From Zoogloea oryzae (GTDB taxonomy: Bacteria; Pseudomonadota; Gammaproteobacteria; Burkholderiales; Rhodocyclaceae): 64,000 nt of DNA. A model generated the notes under the pieces. The model saw only the letters and a list, made by a program, of their open reading frames with translations. It did no database searches and had not been told where the DNA came from. The translations under genes and the position numbers were made by a program. Below, piece after piece: positions 7,240-16,241 of this stretch. Numbering within the stretch: position 1 is the stretch's first letter; each line of letters opens with the position of its first letter. Location: positions 5,555-69,554 of the forward strand of contig NZ_BSPX01000013.1 in NCBI RefSeq assembly GCF_030161255.1, in the 5' to 3' direction.

Positions 7240-8157
7240 TTACTGGCTGGCCGCCTTGTCGCGGTGCACCCGGGGCACGGTCACGATGACCACGTTGCCG
7301 GGCGGAATGTAGGTCAGGCTCGAGAACGACAGCTGGCGCGACAGGGCGATGCCCCGGCCATTGGGCGCGAAGGCCCGCTCCGGGTCGAAATCGAGGAAGC
7401 GCCGCCAGTCGAAGCCCGGGCCATCGTCGGAGATCTCGAACACCCAGCGGTCCTCATCACGCAGGACGCGCAGCCGCACCACCCGCTTCTGGTTCTCGGG
7501 CAGCGCGAGCCGGCGATCCACTTCGTCTTCCCAGCGGTCGGCCTCGCGCAGCCGGCTCTTTTCGGCAAAGTCGATGCCCAGGTTGCCGTGCTCGATGCCA
7601 TTGACCAGCAGCTCGGACAGGCCCATCGCCAGGGTTTCCGGCTGCGGGCCGAGGAGCGCCACGAAGGAGGCGAGCTTGTGGGCTTCGTCGAGGGTGCGGA
7701 TGACGAACTCGCCCTCGCCCAGGAAACCCAGCGCCACCGCGTGATCGGCCAGGTTGGCGCTCAACTCCCGGCGGGTCCGCATGTCGTCGAGGGCCGAGCG
7801 GATGATGGTCTGCAGGGCCTCGCCCTCGAAGGGCTTGGTGAGGTAGTAGAAGGCGCCGGCGGCCAGGCCTTCACGGATCTGCTCGGGCGAGGTGGCCGCC
7901 GTCTGCATGATCACCGGGATCGAGTGCAGGCGCTGGTCGGCCTTCATGCGGGTGAGCACCTGAATGCCGTCCATGCCCGGCATCATGCGGTCGAGCAGGA
8001 CCAGATCGAAGGTGGAATCGGGCTGTTCCAGCTCGGCCCACGCGGCCTCGCCGGACTCGACCATCACCAGCTCGAAATCCATCCCGTCCAGGTATTCAGC
8101 CACGATGTCGAGATTGAACGGCTCGTCATCCACGACCAGTATCTTTGCCATGCTCAT
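7240..8157 (-). CDS. Response regulator with RsbW-like HATPase output
   Basis: 305 residues. The N-terminal receiver (ILVVDDEPFN; acceptor Asp in LVLLDRMMPGMDG; Lys in YLTKPFEG) is joined to a C-terminal HATPase_c domain. That domain has an N-box (LLVNGIEHGNLG), a G1 box (SDDGPGFDW) and a G2 box (NGRGIALSRQ), but no HisKA domain. This resembles anti-sigma serine kinases of the RsbW/SpoIIAB group controlled by a receiver. The start ATG at 8157 overlaps the kinase stop (TGATG), with GGGAGA six to seven bases upstream, so the two are translationally coupled. It probably phosphorylates a STAS partner encoded elsewhere, opposed by the PP2C regulator downstream. A paralogue lies at 16242-17084. Confidence 0.83.
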   Translation of the reverse strand: MSMAKILVVDDEPFNLDIVAEYLDGMDFELVMVESGEAAWAELEQPDSTFDLVLLDRMMPGMDGIQVLTRMKADQRLHSIPVIMQTAATSPEQIREGLAAGAFYYLTKPFEGEALQTIIRSALDDMRTRRELSANLADHAVALGFLGEGEFVIRTLDEAHKLASFVALLGPQPETLAMGLSELLVNGIEHGNLGIDFAEKSRLREADRWEDEVDRRLALPENQKRVVRLRVLRDEDRWVFEISDDGPGFDWRRFLDFDPERAFAPNGRGIALSRQLSFSSLTYIPPGNVVIVTVPRVHRDKAASQ

Positions 8158-11100
8158 CAAGCTTCTCCCTGTGCCGCAAGGGCGGGCGCCATCTCTTCGG
8201 TCCGGCCCAGGGCCGGCAACTCGACGATGAACTCCGCTCCGCAGACGGCATTGTTCCGGGCCGTGATACGCCCGTGATGCGCCTCGACGATCTCGTGACA
8301 GATCGCCAGGCCGAGTCCCGTTCCGCCCGCGCCCGTCCGGGTGCGCGAGCTTTGTACAAACTTGTCGAAGACCAGCTCCAGTTCGCTGGCCGGAATCCCC
8401 ACGCCTTCGTCGGACACGCCCAGGACAAGCGCCGGCCGGGCATCGGGCAGCATGCCCGCCCCGAGCCGGACGCGGATTGTCCGCCCCTCCGGCGTGAACT
8501 TCACCGCATTTGAAAGCAGGTTACGGACCACCTGCCCGATCCGGGCCCGATCGCAGCGGCACGGGGGCAGCGCCTTATCCACCGACAGCTCGATGGACTG
8601 CCGCCGGGCCTGGACCAGCAGGTCGAACTCGGCGATCACTTCCGACACCACCTCGGACAAGGCGCCGGTTTCCAGGTTGAGCACCATCTGCCCGGCTTCC
8701 AGCTTGGAGAGATCGAGCAGATCGTTCACCAGCAACAGCATCCGCTCGCCGGAGAGGCGGATGCGGCCGAAGTAGTTGCGCAGCTTCTCGTGCCCGGCGC
8801 TGGCCACCCGGGTCTCGCCCAGCTTGGCGTAGCCGAGGATGCCGTGCATCGGGGTGCGTAGCTCGTGGGACATGTTGGCAAGGAAGGCCGACTTGGCCTC
8901 GTTGGCGGCCTCGGCGGCATCCTTGGCGGCCTGCAGGTCTTTGGTGCGCTCATCCACCAGCGTCGCCAGATTGAGGTTGTGGTCGAGGATCTGGGCCTCG
9001 CGCGACTTGGCGTCGTCGATGTCCGAATGGGTGCCGATCATGCGCAGCGCGCGGCCGTCGGCATCCCGCTCGACCACCAGGCCCCGCACCAGCACCCACT
9101 TGTAGCGCCCCGATCTGGCGCGCGTCCGGACCTCCATGGCGAGCATCGGCGATTCGCCCTTGAGATGAATGCGCCGGGCCTCCAGCAGCGCGGGCAGGTC
9201 TTCCGGATGGACCAGCGCCGCCCAGCTGGCGTGGTCGTCGGGCAACTCGTCCACCGCGTAGCCGAGCATGGTCTTGCAGCGGTCGGAGCGGAACACCCGG
9301 TTCTCGGCGATGTTCCAGTCCCACACCCCGTCGCCGGCGCCGTCGAGGGCGAACTGCCAGCGCGCCTCGCTCTCCCGCAGGGCCAGCTCGGTTTCCTTCT
9401 GGTCGGTCATGTCGCGGATGACCACCAGCGCCCCCCCGGTGGGCACCATGCGCAGCCGGGCCTCGAAATGGCGCAGGCGATCGGCGCCGCGCCGGGACGA
9501 ATACTCCAGCCGCTGCAACTGGCCGCTGCGCCCCGCGGCATGCACCGCATTGAAGAAGGCCCGGGCCGTGCGGGCCGACAGCACTTCATCGAGCCGCTTG
9601 CCCATGAAGGCTTCCGGCGGCACCGTCAGATCCGGCTTGTCGGCGTGGTAGCGCACGATGCGCATGTCGCCATCGAGCTGAAAAAGCATGTCAGGCATGG
9701 CGGCGATCAGCGATTCGTTGGTGGCGTTGGCCTCCTGCACGGCCCGCTGCTCCCGCTTCCGTTCGGTCACATCCTCGACGACGATCCAGCGGTGGGAGCC
9801 ATCGCTGCCGCCCACGACGGTCGTCATCACCATCACCGGCACCCGCTTCCCGCTGCGGTGGAGGAGTTCCTTCTCATAGGCCTTGCCCCGGGCACCGAGG
9901 CAGGTATCCACCACCGCCCGGGCATCCCGCGCCGCGTATTCGGCGGGGGTGAGCATCGGCGGCTGGTCGCAGCACAGCTCATCTTCACTGTAGCCGACGA
10001 TCCGGCAGAATTCCGAGTTGGCCTGCAGATAGCGCCCCTTGCCGTCCACCATGGCCATGCCGAGGGAGGCGTGGCGGTACAGCGCGTCGAGCCGGGCGTG
10101 GGAATCGATCACTTCCTGCTGGGCGCGGCGCAGCCCGGTCACGTCGGCGATGGCGCCGGCGGTGCGCTCCGGCCGGCCGCCGGCGTGGAACTCGGTCTTG
10201 CCGGCCACGTGGAACCAGCCCACGTTGCCATCGATCCGGGTCACCGGCAACACGCTGTCGAGGGCGCCCTTGCCGGCCAGGTGGGTCCGCAACGAAATCA
10301 GGAATTCCCGCCGGATCGGCCGCGCCAGATGGCGCAGCAGGCCCCGGACGTTGCGCGGCAGGCCCCCTTTTGGATAGCCGAGCAGGGTGTCGCAGCGGGG
10401 TGACAGGAACAGCCGCGTCTGCCCGGCCTGCCATTCCCAGATGCCTTCCTCGGTGGCGGAAACCGCCAGTTCGAAACGCATCTGGCTGGCCCGATATTCG
10501 GAAGTCATCAGGTCGGCCAGCTCGCGGGCACGCTTCTGTTGCCCCGACAGGCTGGCCAGCAGAAACGCCAGCAGGCCGCTGCCAGCCACCCCGCCCATTG
10601 CCACCAGGGACGAAACCGCGATCAGCTCGGCCGGCGGCGGCGCCGCCAGGGACAGGCGCCACACCCGCCCGCCAAAGCTGGCGGTGCGGACTTCGGCCAG
10701 GGGCGCGGTGGCGTTGTCGATGTTGCTGTAGAGCAGCGCCGGATCACTGTCGGACACATCGTCGACGCGCACCCGATAGCCGGCGATGGCCGACTCTGCG
10801 AGCCCGTCGAACATCCGGCTCACATCGATCCCGAGGCCAACCAGACCATCCTGGGCCTCGCTCGGACTCAGGTCGTCCGCCGAGCGGGCAACCCGATAGA
10901 GCATCACGGCGGCACCGCGCTGGGCATCCCCCAGCGCACGCATGGCGATCGGCTCGGTCATCGCCATGCCGTCAAGACGCAGCGCGTCGTCGATGGCCCG
11001 GCGGCGCAGCGGCTCGGAATAGCCATCGTAACCAATGGCCCGCGTGGTCTGGGCATCGAGCGGCCACACATAAACCACCGGATAGGTCACCCCGGCGCGG

Positions 11101-11585
11101 GCAGCGTCGGGCGGCGGCGTAATGCGGATATCCCGCTCGTAGGCCGCCGACAGCAGCGCCTCGACCGCCGGCACCCGGGCGACATCCACTCGCCGAACCA
11201 GCCCGATCGCCACGACCTCGGGCAGGGTCTCGGTGGGCTTGAGGCCGGCTACGTAGGTTTCGAATTCGCGCTTCTCGACGAGATTCTGGGCCGAGAACAG
11301 GCCGGCGACCCCGCGCAGAATGAAATCCACCTTGCCCAGGCGTTCGTTGAGCTGATGCACCAGCCGGTCGGCCGCCGCCGCATGATGGGCCTTTTCGAGA
11401 TCGCGCTCGTGGTCGCGCAGATGGGCCCACACCAGCGCAGTGATGAGCATTCCCAGCGCGAAGGCCGCAACGAACCAGCGGCCCTCCAGCAAAGGCGATG
11501 CACCCTGTGAGCGGAGGGCCCGGTCAAATCTCGAAAAAGGAGGGTGTCGCGGGCTCATTGCCCGAGGTGAACGGCCCCGCGCCAT
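8157..11585 (-). CDS. CHASE-domain multi-PAS sensor histidine kinase
   Basis: 1142-residue inner-membrane kinase. TM1 is at ~37-56 (WFVAAFALGMLITALVW). An extracytoplasmic CHASE domain spans ~75-270 (VDFILRGVAGLFSAQN..., with TYPVVYVWPL). TM2 is at ~325-350, followed by about four PAS/PAC modules to ~880. It ends in HisKA (FLANMSHELRTPMHG) and HATPase_c (N-box LLSNAVKFTP, DEGVGIP, GTGLGLAI). There is no C-terminal receiver, so it must signal to separate regulators, most simply the two encoded immediately downstream. An alternative start ATG at 11558 would remove nine residues. The first ATG sits just past a terminator-like hairpin and neither start has a clear ribosome site. Confidence 0.88.
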   Translation of the reverse strand: MARGRSPRAMSPRHPPFSRFDRALRSQGASPLLEGRWFVAAFALGMLITALVWAHLRDHERDLEKAHHAAAADRLVHQLNERLGKVDFILRGVAGLFSAQNLVEKREFETYVAGLKPTETLPEVVAIGLVRRVDVARVPAVEALLSAAYERDIRITPPPDAARAGVTYPVVYVWPLDAQTTRAIGYDGYSEPLRRRAIDDALRLDGMAMTEPIAMRALGDAQRGAAVMLYRVARSADDLSPSEAQDGLVGLGIDVSRMFDGLAESAIAGYRVRVDDVSDSDPALLYSNIDNATAPLAEVRTASFGGRVWRLSLAAPPPAELIAVSSLVAMGGVAGSGLLAFLLASLSGQQKRARELADLMTSEYRASQMRFELAVSATEEGIWEWQAGQTRLFLSPRCDTLLGYPKGGLPRNVRGLLRHLARPIRREFLISLRTHLAGKGALDSVLPVTRIDGNVGWFHVAGKTEFHAGGRPERTAGAIADVTGLRRAQQEVIDSHARLDALYRHASLGMAMVDGKGRYLQANSEFCRIVGYSEDELCCDQPPMLTPAEYAARDARAVVDTCLGARGKAYEKELLHRSGKRVPVMVMTTVVGGSDGSHRWIVVEDVTERKREQRAVQEANATNESLIAAMPDMLFQLDGDMRIVRYHADKPDLTVPPEAFMGKRLDEVLSARTARAFFNAVHAAGRSGQLQRLEYSSRRGADRLRHFEARLRMVPTGGALVVIRDMTDQKETELALRESEARWQFALDGAGDGVWDWNIAENRVFRSDRCKTMLGYAVDELPDDHASWAALVHPEDLPALLEARRIHLKGESPMLAMEVRTRARSGRYKWVLVRGLVVERDADGRALRMIGTHSDIDDAKSREAQILDHNLNLATLVDERTKDLQAAKDAAEAANEAKSAFLANMSHELRTPMHGILGYAKLGETRVASAGHEKLRNYFGRIRLSGERMLLLVNDLLDLSKLEAGQMVLNLETGALSEVVSEVIAEFDLLVQARRQSIELSVDKALPPCRCDRARIGQVVRNLLSNAVKFTPEGRTIRVRLGAGMLPDARPALVLGVSDEGVGIPASELELVFDKFVQSSRTRTGAGGTGLGLAICHEIVEAHHGRITARNNAVCGAEFIVELPALGRTEEMAPALAAQGEA

Positions 11586-11586
11586 A

Positions 11587-11611
11587 AAGCTTGAGGGCTC
11601 GCCTCAAGCTT
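11587..11611 (-). terminator. Terminator after the DUF2892 gene
   Basis: AAGCTTGAGG (11587-11596) pairs with CCTCAAGCTT (11602-11611) around a 5-base loop, followed on the minus strand by TTTATGG. It lies between the efflux operon and the downstream kinase gene, so the two are probably separate units with some read-through possible. Confidence 0.6.
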
Positions 11612-11627
11612 CGTCATGAACGCCGCA

Positions 11628-11852
11628 TCAGGCGCAGCCGGTGCTGTCCTTCACGCCAAACTTGCGCAGGATGTTCTCGAGCGGACAGAAGCGCGTGAAG
11701 CCGCTCTGGAACAGATTGCCCCCCACGAAGGCGGTGAACCACAGGAACTTGCTGCTCACGAAAAGCGGGCTTCCCTCCACGCCGAGGGCCAGCGAGATCA
11801 TCACGAAAGCACCGGCAAAGATGCGCACGAACTGGTTGACGGTGAGCTTCAT
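11628..11852 (-). CDS. DUF2892 inner-membrane protein (YgaP tail-like)
   Basis: 74-residue membrane protein with two hydrophobic helices (FVRIFAGAFVMISLALG and FLWFTAFVGGNLFQSGF) and the family-typical cysteine after the second helix (TRFCPLENIL). This two-helix unit also forms the membrane part of E. coli YgaP, a rhodanese. It occurs as a stand-alone gene next to sulfide- or thiol-stress efflux operons. The ATG overlaps the RND stop as ATGA with AAGGAG upstream, so it is co-translated with the pump. Molecular function is unknown; a role in sulfur/thiol or toxicant response is inferred from neighbours. Confidence 0.8.
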   Translation of the reverse strand: MKLTVNQFVRIFAGAFVMISLALGVEGSPLFVSSKFLWFTAFVGGNLFQSGFTRFCPLENILRKFGVKDSTGCA

Positions 11853-14800
11853 GAGACTTCTCCTTCGGTTGCGGCGCGCCGCTTGTGGGTGGCCGCGTAA
11901 TACAGGACAGGAATGACCACCAGGGTCAGCAGGGTGGACACCAGCACGCCAAACACCAGGCTGATCGCCAGCCCGTTGAAGATCGGGTCGTCGAGAATGA
12001 ACAACGCACCGATCATCGCCGCCAGGCCGGTGAGCCCGATGGGCTTGGCGCGCACCGCCGCGGCGTGGATGGTGGCTTCGGCAAGGCTGGTGCCGGCCGC
12101 CACCTGCTGGTCGATGAAATCCACCAGCAGGATCGAGTTGCGCACGATGATCCCCGCCAGCGCGATCATCCCGATCATGCTGGTGGCGGTGAACTGGCTG
12201 CCCAGCAGCGCATGGCCCGGCATCACGCCGATGATGGTGAGCGGGATCGGCGCCATGATGATGAGCGGCACCAGATAGCTCCTGAACTGCGCCACCACCA
12301 GCACGTAGATCAGCACCAGGCCCACCGCGTAGGCGGCACCCATGTCGCGGAAGGTCTCGTAGGTGATCTGCCATTCGCCGTCCCACTTGATGGCGTAGGC
12401 GGCATAGGGGTCGTCGGGCTGGTGGATGAACCACTCGCCCAGCACGCCCGCCAGCCCCTCGCCCACCAGTGGCAGATCCTTCACCTTGCTGCGGATGTCG
12501 AACATGCCGTAGAGGGGCGAATCCAGCTTGCCGCCCATGTCGCCGGTCACGTAGACCACCGGCAGCAGATCCTTGTGGTAGATCACCTGCTCGCGGCGGG
12601 TGGGCTGCACCTGCACCAGCTCCGACACCGGCACCAGCGCGCCGCCGGCCTCCGGCGCCCGCGCGCGCACCTTCATCTGGAGGATCTGCTCCACCGACGA
12701 CAGCCGCTCCGGCGGCAGGGTGAGGCGCACCGGCAGTTCATACTTGTTGTCGCCGCCATGCACCGGGGTGACGTTCTCGCCGCCAAGCCCCAGGCGCACC
12801 ACCTCGACGATGTCGGCCTGGGCCACGCCGAGGCGCGCCGCCTTGGCCTGATTGACCCGCAGCACCAGTTTGGGCGCAGCCTCGTCCACGGTGTCGTCCA
12901 CGCCCACGATGTCCGGCGTCGCTTCAAACGCCTTGCGCAGCGTGCCAGCCACCGCCACCTGGCCGGCGTAGTCCGGGCCGTACACCTCGGCCACGATGGG
13001 CGAGAGCACCGGCGGGCCAGGGGGCACCTCGACGACCTTGGCGTTGCCGCCGTGCCGGAGGGCGATGGAGGCCACCACGTCGCGCACCGACACCGCGATC
13101 TCGTGGCTCTTGCGGCTGCGCTTGTGCTTGTCCACGAGATTGACCTGGATGTCCCCCATCTCGGGCAGGGCACGCAGGTAGTACTGACGCACCAGCCCGT
13201 TGAAGTTGATCGGCGCAGCGGTCCCGGCGTAGGTCTGGAAGTCGGTCACTTCATCGACCTTCGCCAGCTCGTCGCCGATCTCCCGGAGCACCTCGGTGGT
13301 CGTCTCGACAGGCGTGCCCACCGGCATGTCGAGCACCACCTGGAACTCGCTCTTGTTGTCGAAGGGCAGCATCTTGAGCACCACCAGCTGCACCACCGCC
13401 AGCGACACCGACAGGGCAATCGCCAGCACCACGCCCAGCCACAGCTTCATCCGCGCCCGGCCGCCGGTTCTGGGGTCGAGCAGCGGCGTCATGATGCGGC
13501 GGAACAGGGCTTCGAGGCGCTGGGTGAACTTGTCCGGCCCGTGGTCGGCCGGCATTGCGCCGTGCCCGCCACCGGCCATCAGCTTGCCCGCCAGCCACGG
13601 GGTGACGATGAAGGCCACCGCCAGCGAGATGAACATGCCCATCGACGAGTTGATCGGGATCGGGCTCATGTACGGCCCCATCAGGCCTGACACGAAAGCC
13701 ATCGGGAGCAGCGCCGCGATCACCGTGAAGGTGGCCAGGATGGTCGGCCCGCCGACTTCATCCACCGCCTTCGGGATCAGCTGCCACAGGGGCGTGGCCG
13801 GCTCAAGGGTGTGCCAGCGGTGGATGTTCTCCACCACCACGATGGCGTCGTCCACCAGGATGCCGATGGAGAAGATCAGCGCGAACAGCGACACCCGGTT
13901 GAGGGTGAAGCCCCACGCCCACGAGGCGAACAGCGTAGCCGCCAGGGTGAGCGTGACCGCCGCACCGACGATCACCGCCTCGCGCCTGCCCAGCGCAAAG
14001 AACACCAGCAGCACCACCGCCGAGGTGGCAAACACCAGCTTGCCGATCAGCTTGTCGGCCTTCTCGGTGGCCGTCTCGCCGTAGTTGCGGGTCACCGTCA
14101 CCTCGACGCCGTCGGGCACGATGCTGCCCTTGAGCTGATCGATCCGGCGGATCAGGCCGTCGGCCACGTCGGCGGCGTTCTCGCCCGGCTTCTTGGAGAT
14201 CGACAGCGTCACGGCCGGGAAGCGCTCGCCGCTGGCGGCGGCATCCCCCGCGCCCTTGCCGAGGGCGTGCCACACGTAGCGCGACGGCTGATCCGCTCCA
14301 TCCACCACCGTGGCCACGTCGGCCATTGTCACCGGCCGGCCTCCGGAGACGCCCACCACCAGCCGACGCACGTCGTCGGCGCTCTCGATGTAGGTGCCGG
14401 TCTGCACCAGCACCTCCTGGTTCTGGTCGATCAGCTTGCCGCTCGGCTGGGAGGCATTGGCCAGCAGCAGCGCGCCTTTCAGATCCTGGGGCGTGAGGCC
14501 ATAGGCGTTCATCCGGCCGGGGTCCATCAACACCCGCAGCACGTGGTCCGGGCCACCGATGGTGCTCACGTCCCGCGTGCCCTTGACGCGCTTGAGTTCC
14601 ACTTCCACCGCGCGGCCCACCTGCTGCAGGTCGAAGGCCGAGCGGGCCGGATCACGCGTCCAAAGGGTAAGCGCGACGATGGGCACGTCGTCGATGCCCT
14701 TCGGCTTGATGACCGGCTCCGCCACCCCCAGCTCGGGGGAGATCCAGTCCCGGTGGCTGTGGATGGTGTCGTACAGGCGCACGATGGCGTCCTGGTTCTT

Positions 14801-15106
14801 GACGCCCACCTTGAACTGCACGGTGATGATCGCCATGCCCGGGCGCGACACCGAATACACGTGATCCATCCCGGCGATGCGCGACAGCACCTGCTCGGCC
14901 GGGCGGGCGACCAGCGCCTCCACGTCCTTGGCCGAGGCGCCGGGAAAGGCCACCATCACGTCGGCCATGGTCACGTCGATCTGGGGCTCTTCTTCCTTGG
15001 GCGTGACGAGGGTGGCAAAGACGCCCAGCAGCATCAGCACCAGGGCGAGGAGCGGGGTGAGCGCGTTGCGCTGGAACAGCGCCGCAATACGACCAGCGAT
15101 CCCCAT
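11849..15106 (-). CDS. RND efflux transporter permease (AcrB/MdtB-like)
   Basis: 1085-residue inner-membrane proton-driven pump. The N-terminal helix (LLALVLMLLGVFATL) is followed by the porter domain, and duplicated 6-TM bundles are visible. In TM4 the paired proton-relay aspartates are present (FSIGILVDDAIVVVENI). In TM10 the position of the AcrB relay lysine holds arginine (GIIVRNSILLVDF). Three bases separate it from the upstream adaptor gene, and it overlaps the DUF2892 gene downstream. The outer-membrane channel is not encoded here. Substrate unknown; the paired Asp speaks against the heavy-metal (CusA) subfamily. Confidence 0.88.
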   Translation of the reverse strand: MGIAGRIAALFQRNALTPLLALVLMLLGVFATLVTPKEEEPQIDVTMADVMVAFPGASAKDVEALVARPAEQVLSRIAGMDHVYSVSRPGMAIITVQFKVGVKNQDAIVRLYDTIHSHRDWISPELGVAEPVIKPKGIDDVPIVALTLWTRDPARSAFDLQQVGRAVEVELKRVKGTRDVSTIGGPDHVLRVLMDPGRMNAYGLTPQDLKGALLLANASQPSGKLIDQNQEVLVQTGTYIESADDVRRLVVGVSGGRPVTMADVATVVDGADQPSRYVWHALGKGAGDAAASGERFPAVTLSISKKPGENAADVADGLIRRIDQLKGSIVPDGVEVTVTRNYGETATEKADKLIGKLVFATSAVVLLVFFALGRREAVIVGAAVTLTLAATLFASWAWGFTLNRVSLFALIFSIGILVDDAIVVVENIHRWHTLEPATPLWQLIPKAVDEVGGPTILATFTVIAALLPMAFVSGLMGPYMSPIPINSSMGMFISLAVAFIVTPWLAGKLMAGGGHGAMPADHGPDKFTQRLEALFRRIMTPLLDPRTGGRARMKLWLGVVLAIALSVSLAVVQLVVLKMLPFDNKSEFQVVLDMPVGTPVETTTEVLREIGDELAKVDEVTDFQTYAGTAAPINFNGLVRQYYLRALPEMGDIQVNLVDKHKRSRKSHEIAVSVRDVVASIALRHGGNAKVVEVPPGPPVLSPIVAEVYGPDYAGQVAVAGTLRKAFEATPDIVGVDDTVDEAAPKLVLRVNQAKAARLGVAQADIVEVVRLGLGGENVTPVHGGDNKYELPVRLTLPPERLSSVEQILQMKVRARAPEAGGALVPVSELVQVQPTRREQVIYHKDLLPVVYVTGDMGGKLDSPLYGMFDIRSKVKDLPLVGEGLAGVLGEWFIHQPDDPYAAYAIKWDGEWQITYETFRDMGAAYAVGLVLIYVLVVAQFRSYLVPLIIMAPIPLTIIGVMPGHALLGSQFTATSMIGMIALAGIIVRNSILLVDFIDQQVAAGTSLAEATIHAAAVRAKPIGLTGLAAMIGALFILDDPIFNGLAISLVFGVLVSTLLTLVVIPVLYYAATHKRRAATEGEVS

Positions 15107-15109
15107 GAT

Positions 15110-16174
15110 TCAGCGCGCCTGACGAAGCAGACCGGCACGCACCGGATCGAGGGCGACCAGCTCGCCGCCGGAGAGCCCCGCCAGCACCTCGACGCTGCCG
15201 TCGGCGAGCGGGCTGCCCACCCGCAGCTGGCGCAGGCTGAAGCCGCCCTTGCCGTCGGCCACGTAGACGCCGGTGATCTCGCCCCGGCGCAGGATCGCCC
15301 CCGCCGGCACCGCCAGCCGCGGCGCATCGCCCACCACGAAATGCACCCGCGCCGCCATGCCCGGCACCACGCCGGCAGCGTCGGCGGGCAGGCTCACCCG
15401 CACCCGCGCGGTGTGGGTGCGCGGATCGGCCGAAGGCAGCACGACGATCGCCGCCGCATCCAGCCAGCGGCCGCTTTCGGGGAATTCCACCTTCGCCTTC
15501 AGGCCGGCCTTGCCCAGTTCGGCAAGGCGTGACTGGGGCACATCCACCACCGCCCGCAGGCCGCCGGGTTCGTAGATCGTCATCAGCGGACGGCCCGGCT
15601 GGGCCATCTCGCCGGCTTCGGTGAGGCGCTGGGCGATCACCCCGTCGATGGGCGAAGTCACCGTCGCGAAGCCTCGGGAGGCATCCAGCTGGGCCCGGGC
15701 CGCCTCGGCCGACTTGTGCTGGGCCGCGGCCGAATCAAAGGCCGCCTGGGCCTGATCCACCGCCGCGGCGCTGATGAAATTGCGCGCCTTCAGGCTGCGG
15801 GTGCGTTCAAGGCTGGCCCTGGCCTCGACCACCCGGGCCTGGGCCGCCGCCACGTTGGCGGTGGCCGCCGCCACGGCCTGATCGGCCTCGCGGGTGTCGA
15901 TGCGCATCAGCACGTCGCCGCGACGCACCCGGGCGCCGGCATCGACCCGCGCCTCCAGCACCCGCCCCTGCACCTGGGCGGCCACGGTGGCCTGACGGAT
16001 CGCCTCGATGGTCGCCTCGCTGGCGTAGGTCTGGGCGTGGGCCTGCAGGCCGATGCGCACGGTGGGCACGTCGGCCGTCGTCGGGACGGCAGGAGCTGCA
16101 ACAGGGGACAGCGCCAGCACTGCCGCGAGCAGGCCGGACGCACCGGAAAGACGGAGAGAAGTGTATAGGAACAT
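15110..16174 (-). CDS. RND efflux periplasmic adaptor (MFP/HlyD family)
   Basis: 354-residue periplasmic adaptor linking the RND pump to an outer-membrane channel. It has an N-terminal signal sequence (LLAAVLALSPVAAPA). A biotinyl-lipoyl-like half-motif (ATVAAQVQGRVLEARVDAG) is followed by an alpha-hairpin rich in Ala/Gln (~90-165), the second lipoyl half (TVTSPIDGVIAQRLTEAG), a beta-barrel and the membrane-proximal domain. First gene of adaptor-pump-DUF2892. The ATG at 16174 lies inside a perfect dyad and has no Shine-Dalgarno sequence. Later starts would destroy the signal peptide, so translation probably begins on a very short leader. Confidence 0.85.
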   Translation of the reverse strand: MFLYTSLRLSGASGLLAAVLALSPVAAPAVPTTADVPTVRIGLQAHAQTYASEATIEAIRQATVAAQVQGRVLEARVDAGARVRRGDVLMRIDTREADQAVAAATANVAAAQARVVEARASLERTRSLKARNFISAAAVDQAQAAFDSAAAQHKSAEAARAQLDASRGFATVTSPIDGVIAQRLTEAGEMAQPGRPLMTIYEPGGLRAVVDVPQSRLAELGKAGLKAKVEFPESGRWLDAAAIVVLPSADPRTHTARVRVSLPADAAGVVPGMAARVHFVVGDAPRLAVPAGAILRRGEITGVYVADGKGGFSLRQLRVGSPLADGSVEVLAGLSGGELVALDPVRAGLLRQAR

Positions 16175-16203
16175 AATATAAGAATACGCTTATATTATGT
16201 TCC
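16168..16203. promoter_or_regulatory. Perfect 15-bp operator dyad at the efflux operon start
   Basis: GGAACATAATATAAG (16168-16182) is exactly repeated as its inverse complement at 16189-16203, with a 6-base spacer. The AT-rich element overlaps the adaptor start codon at 16174 and contains -10-like hexamers. This is typical of a winged-helix repressor operator (for example ArsR/BigR or MarR type), but the cognate regulator is not adjacent. Too AT-rich to be a terminator. Confidence 0.75.
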
Positions 16204-16209
16204 GTCAAG

Positions 16210-16228
16210 CCGGCGGGGCCTCCGCCGG
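16210..16228 (-). terminator. Short GC hairpin after the second receiver-HATPase gene
   Basis: CCGGCGG (16210-16216) pairs with CCGCCGG (16222-16228) around a 5-base loop, 14 bases past the stop at 16242 on the minus strand. No strong T-tract. It would insulate the efflux promoter just downstream. Confidence 0.4.
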
Positions 16229-16241
16229 TCAAACTGCGGCC

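Noticed and set aside
11885..15532. Long plus-strand frames opposite the RND pump and adaptor
   Set aside because: His/Arg/Gln-rich shadow sequences with no ribosome site; the minus strand encodes the conserved pump.
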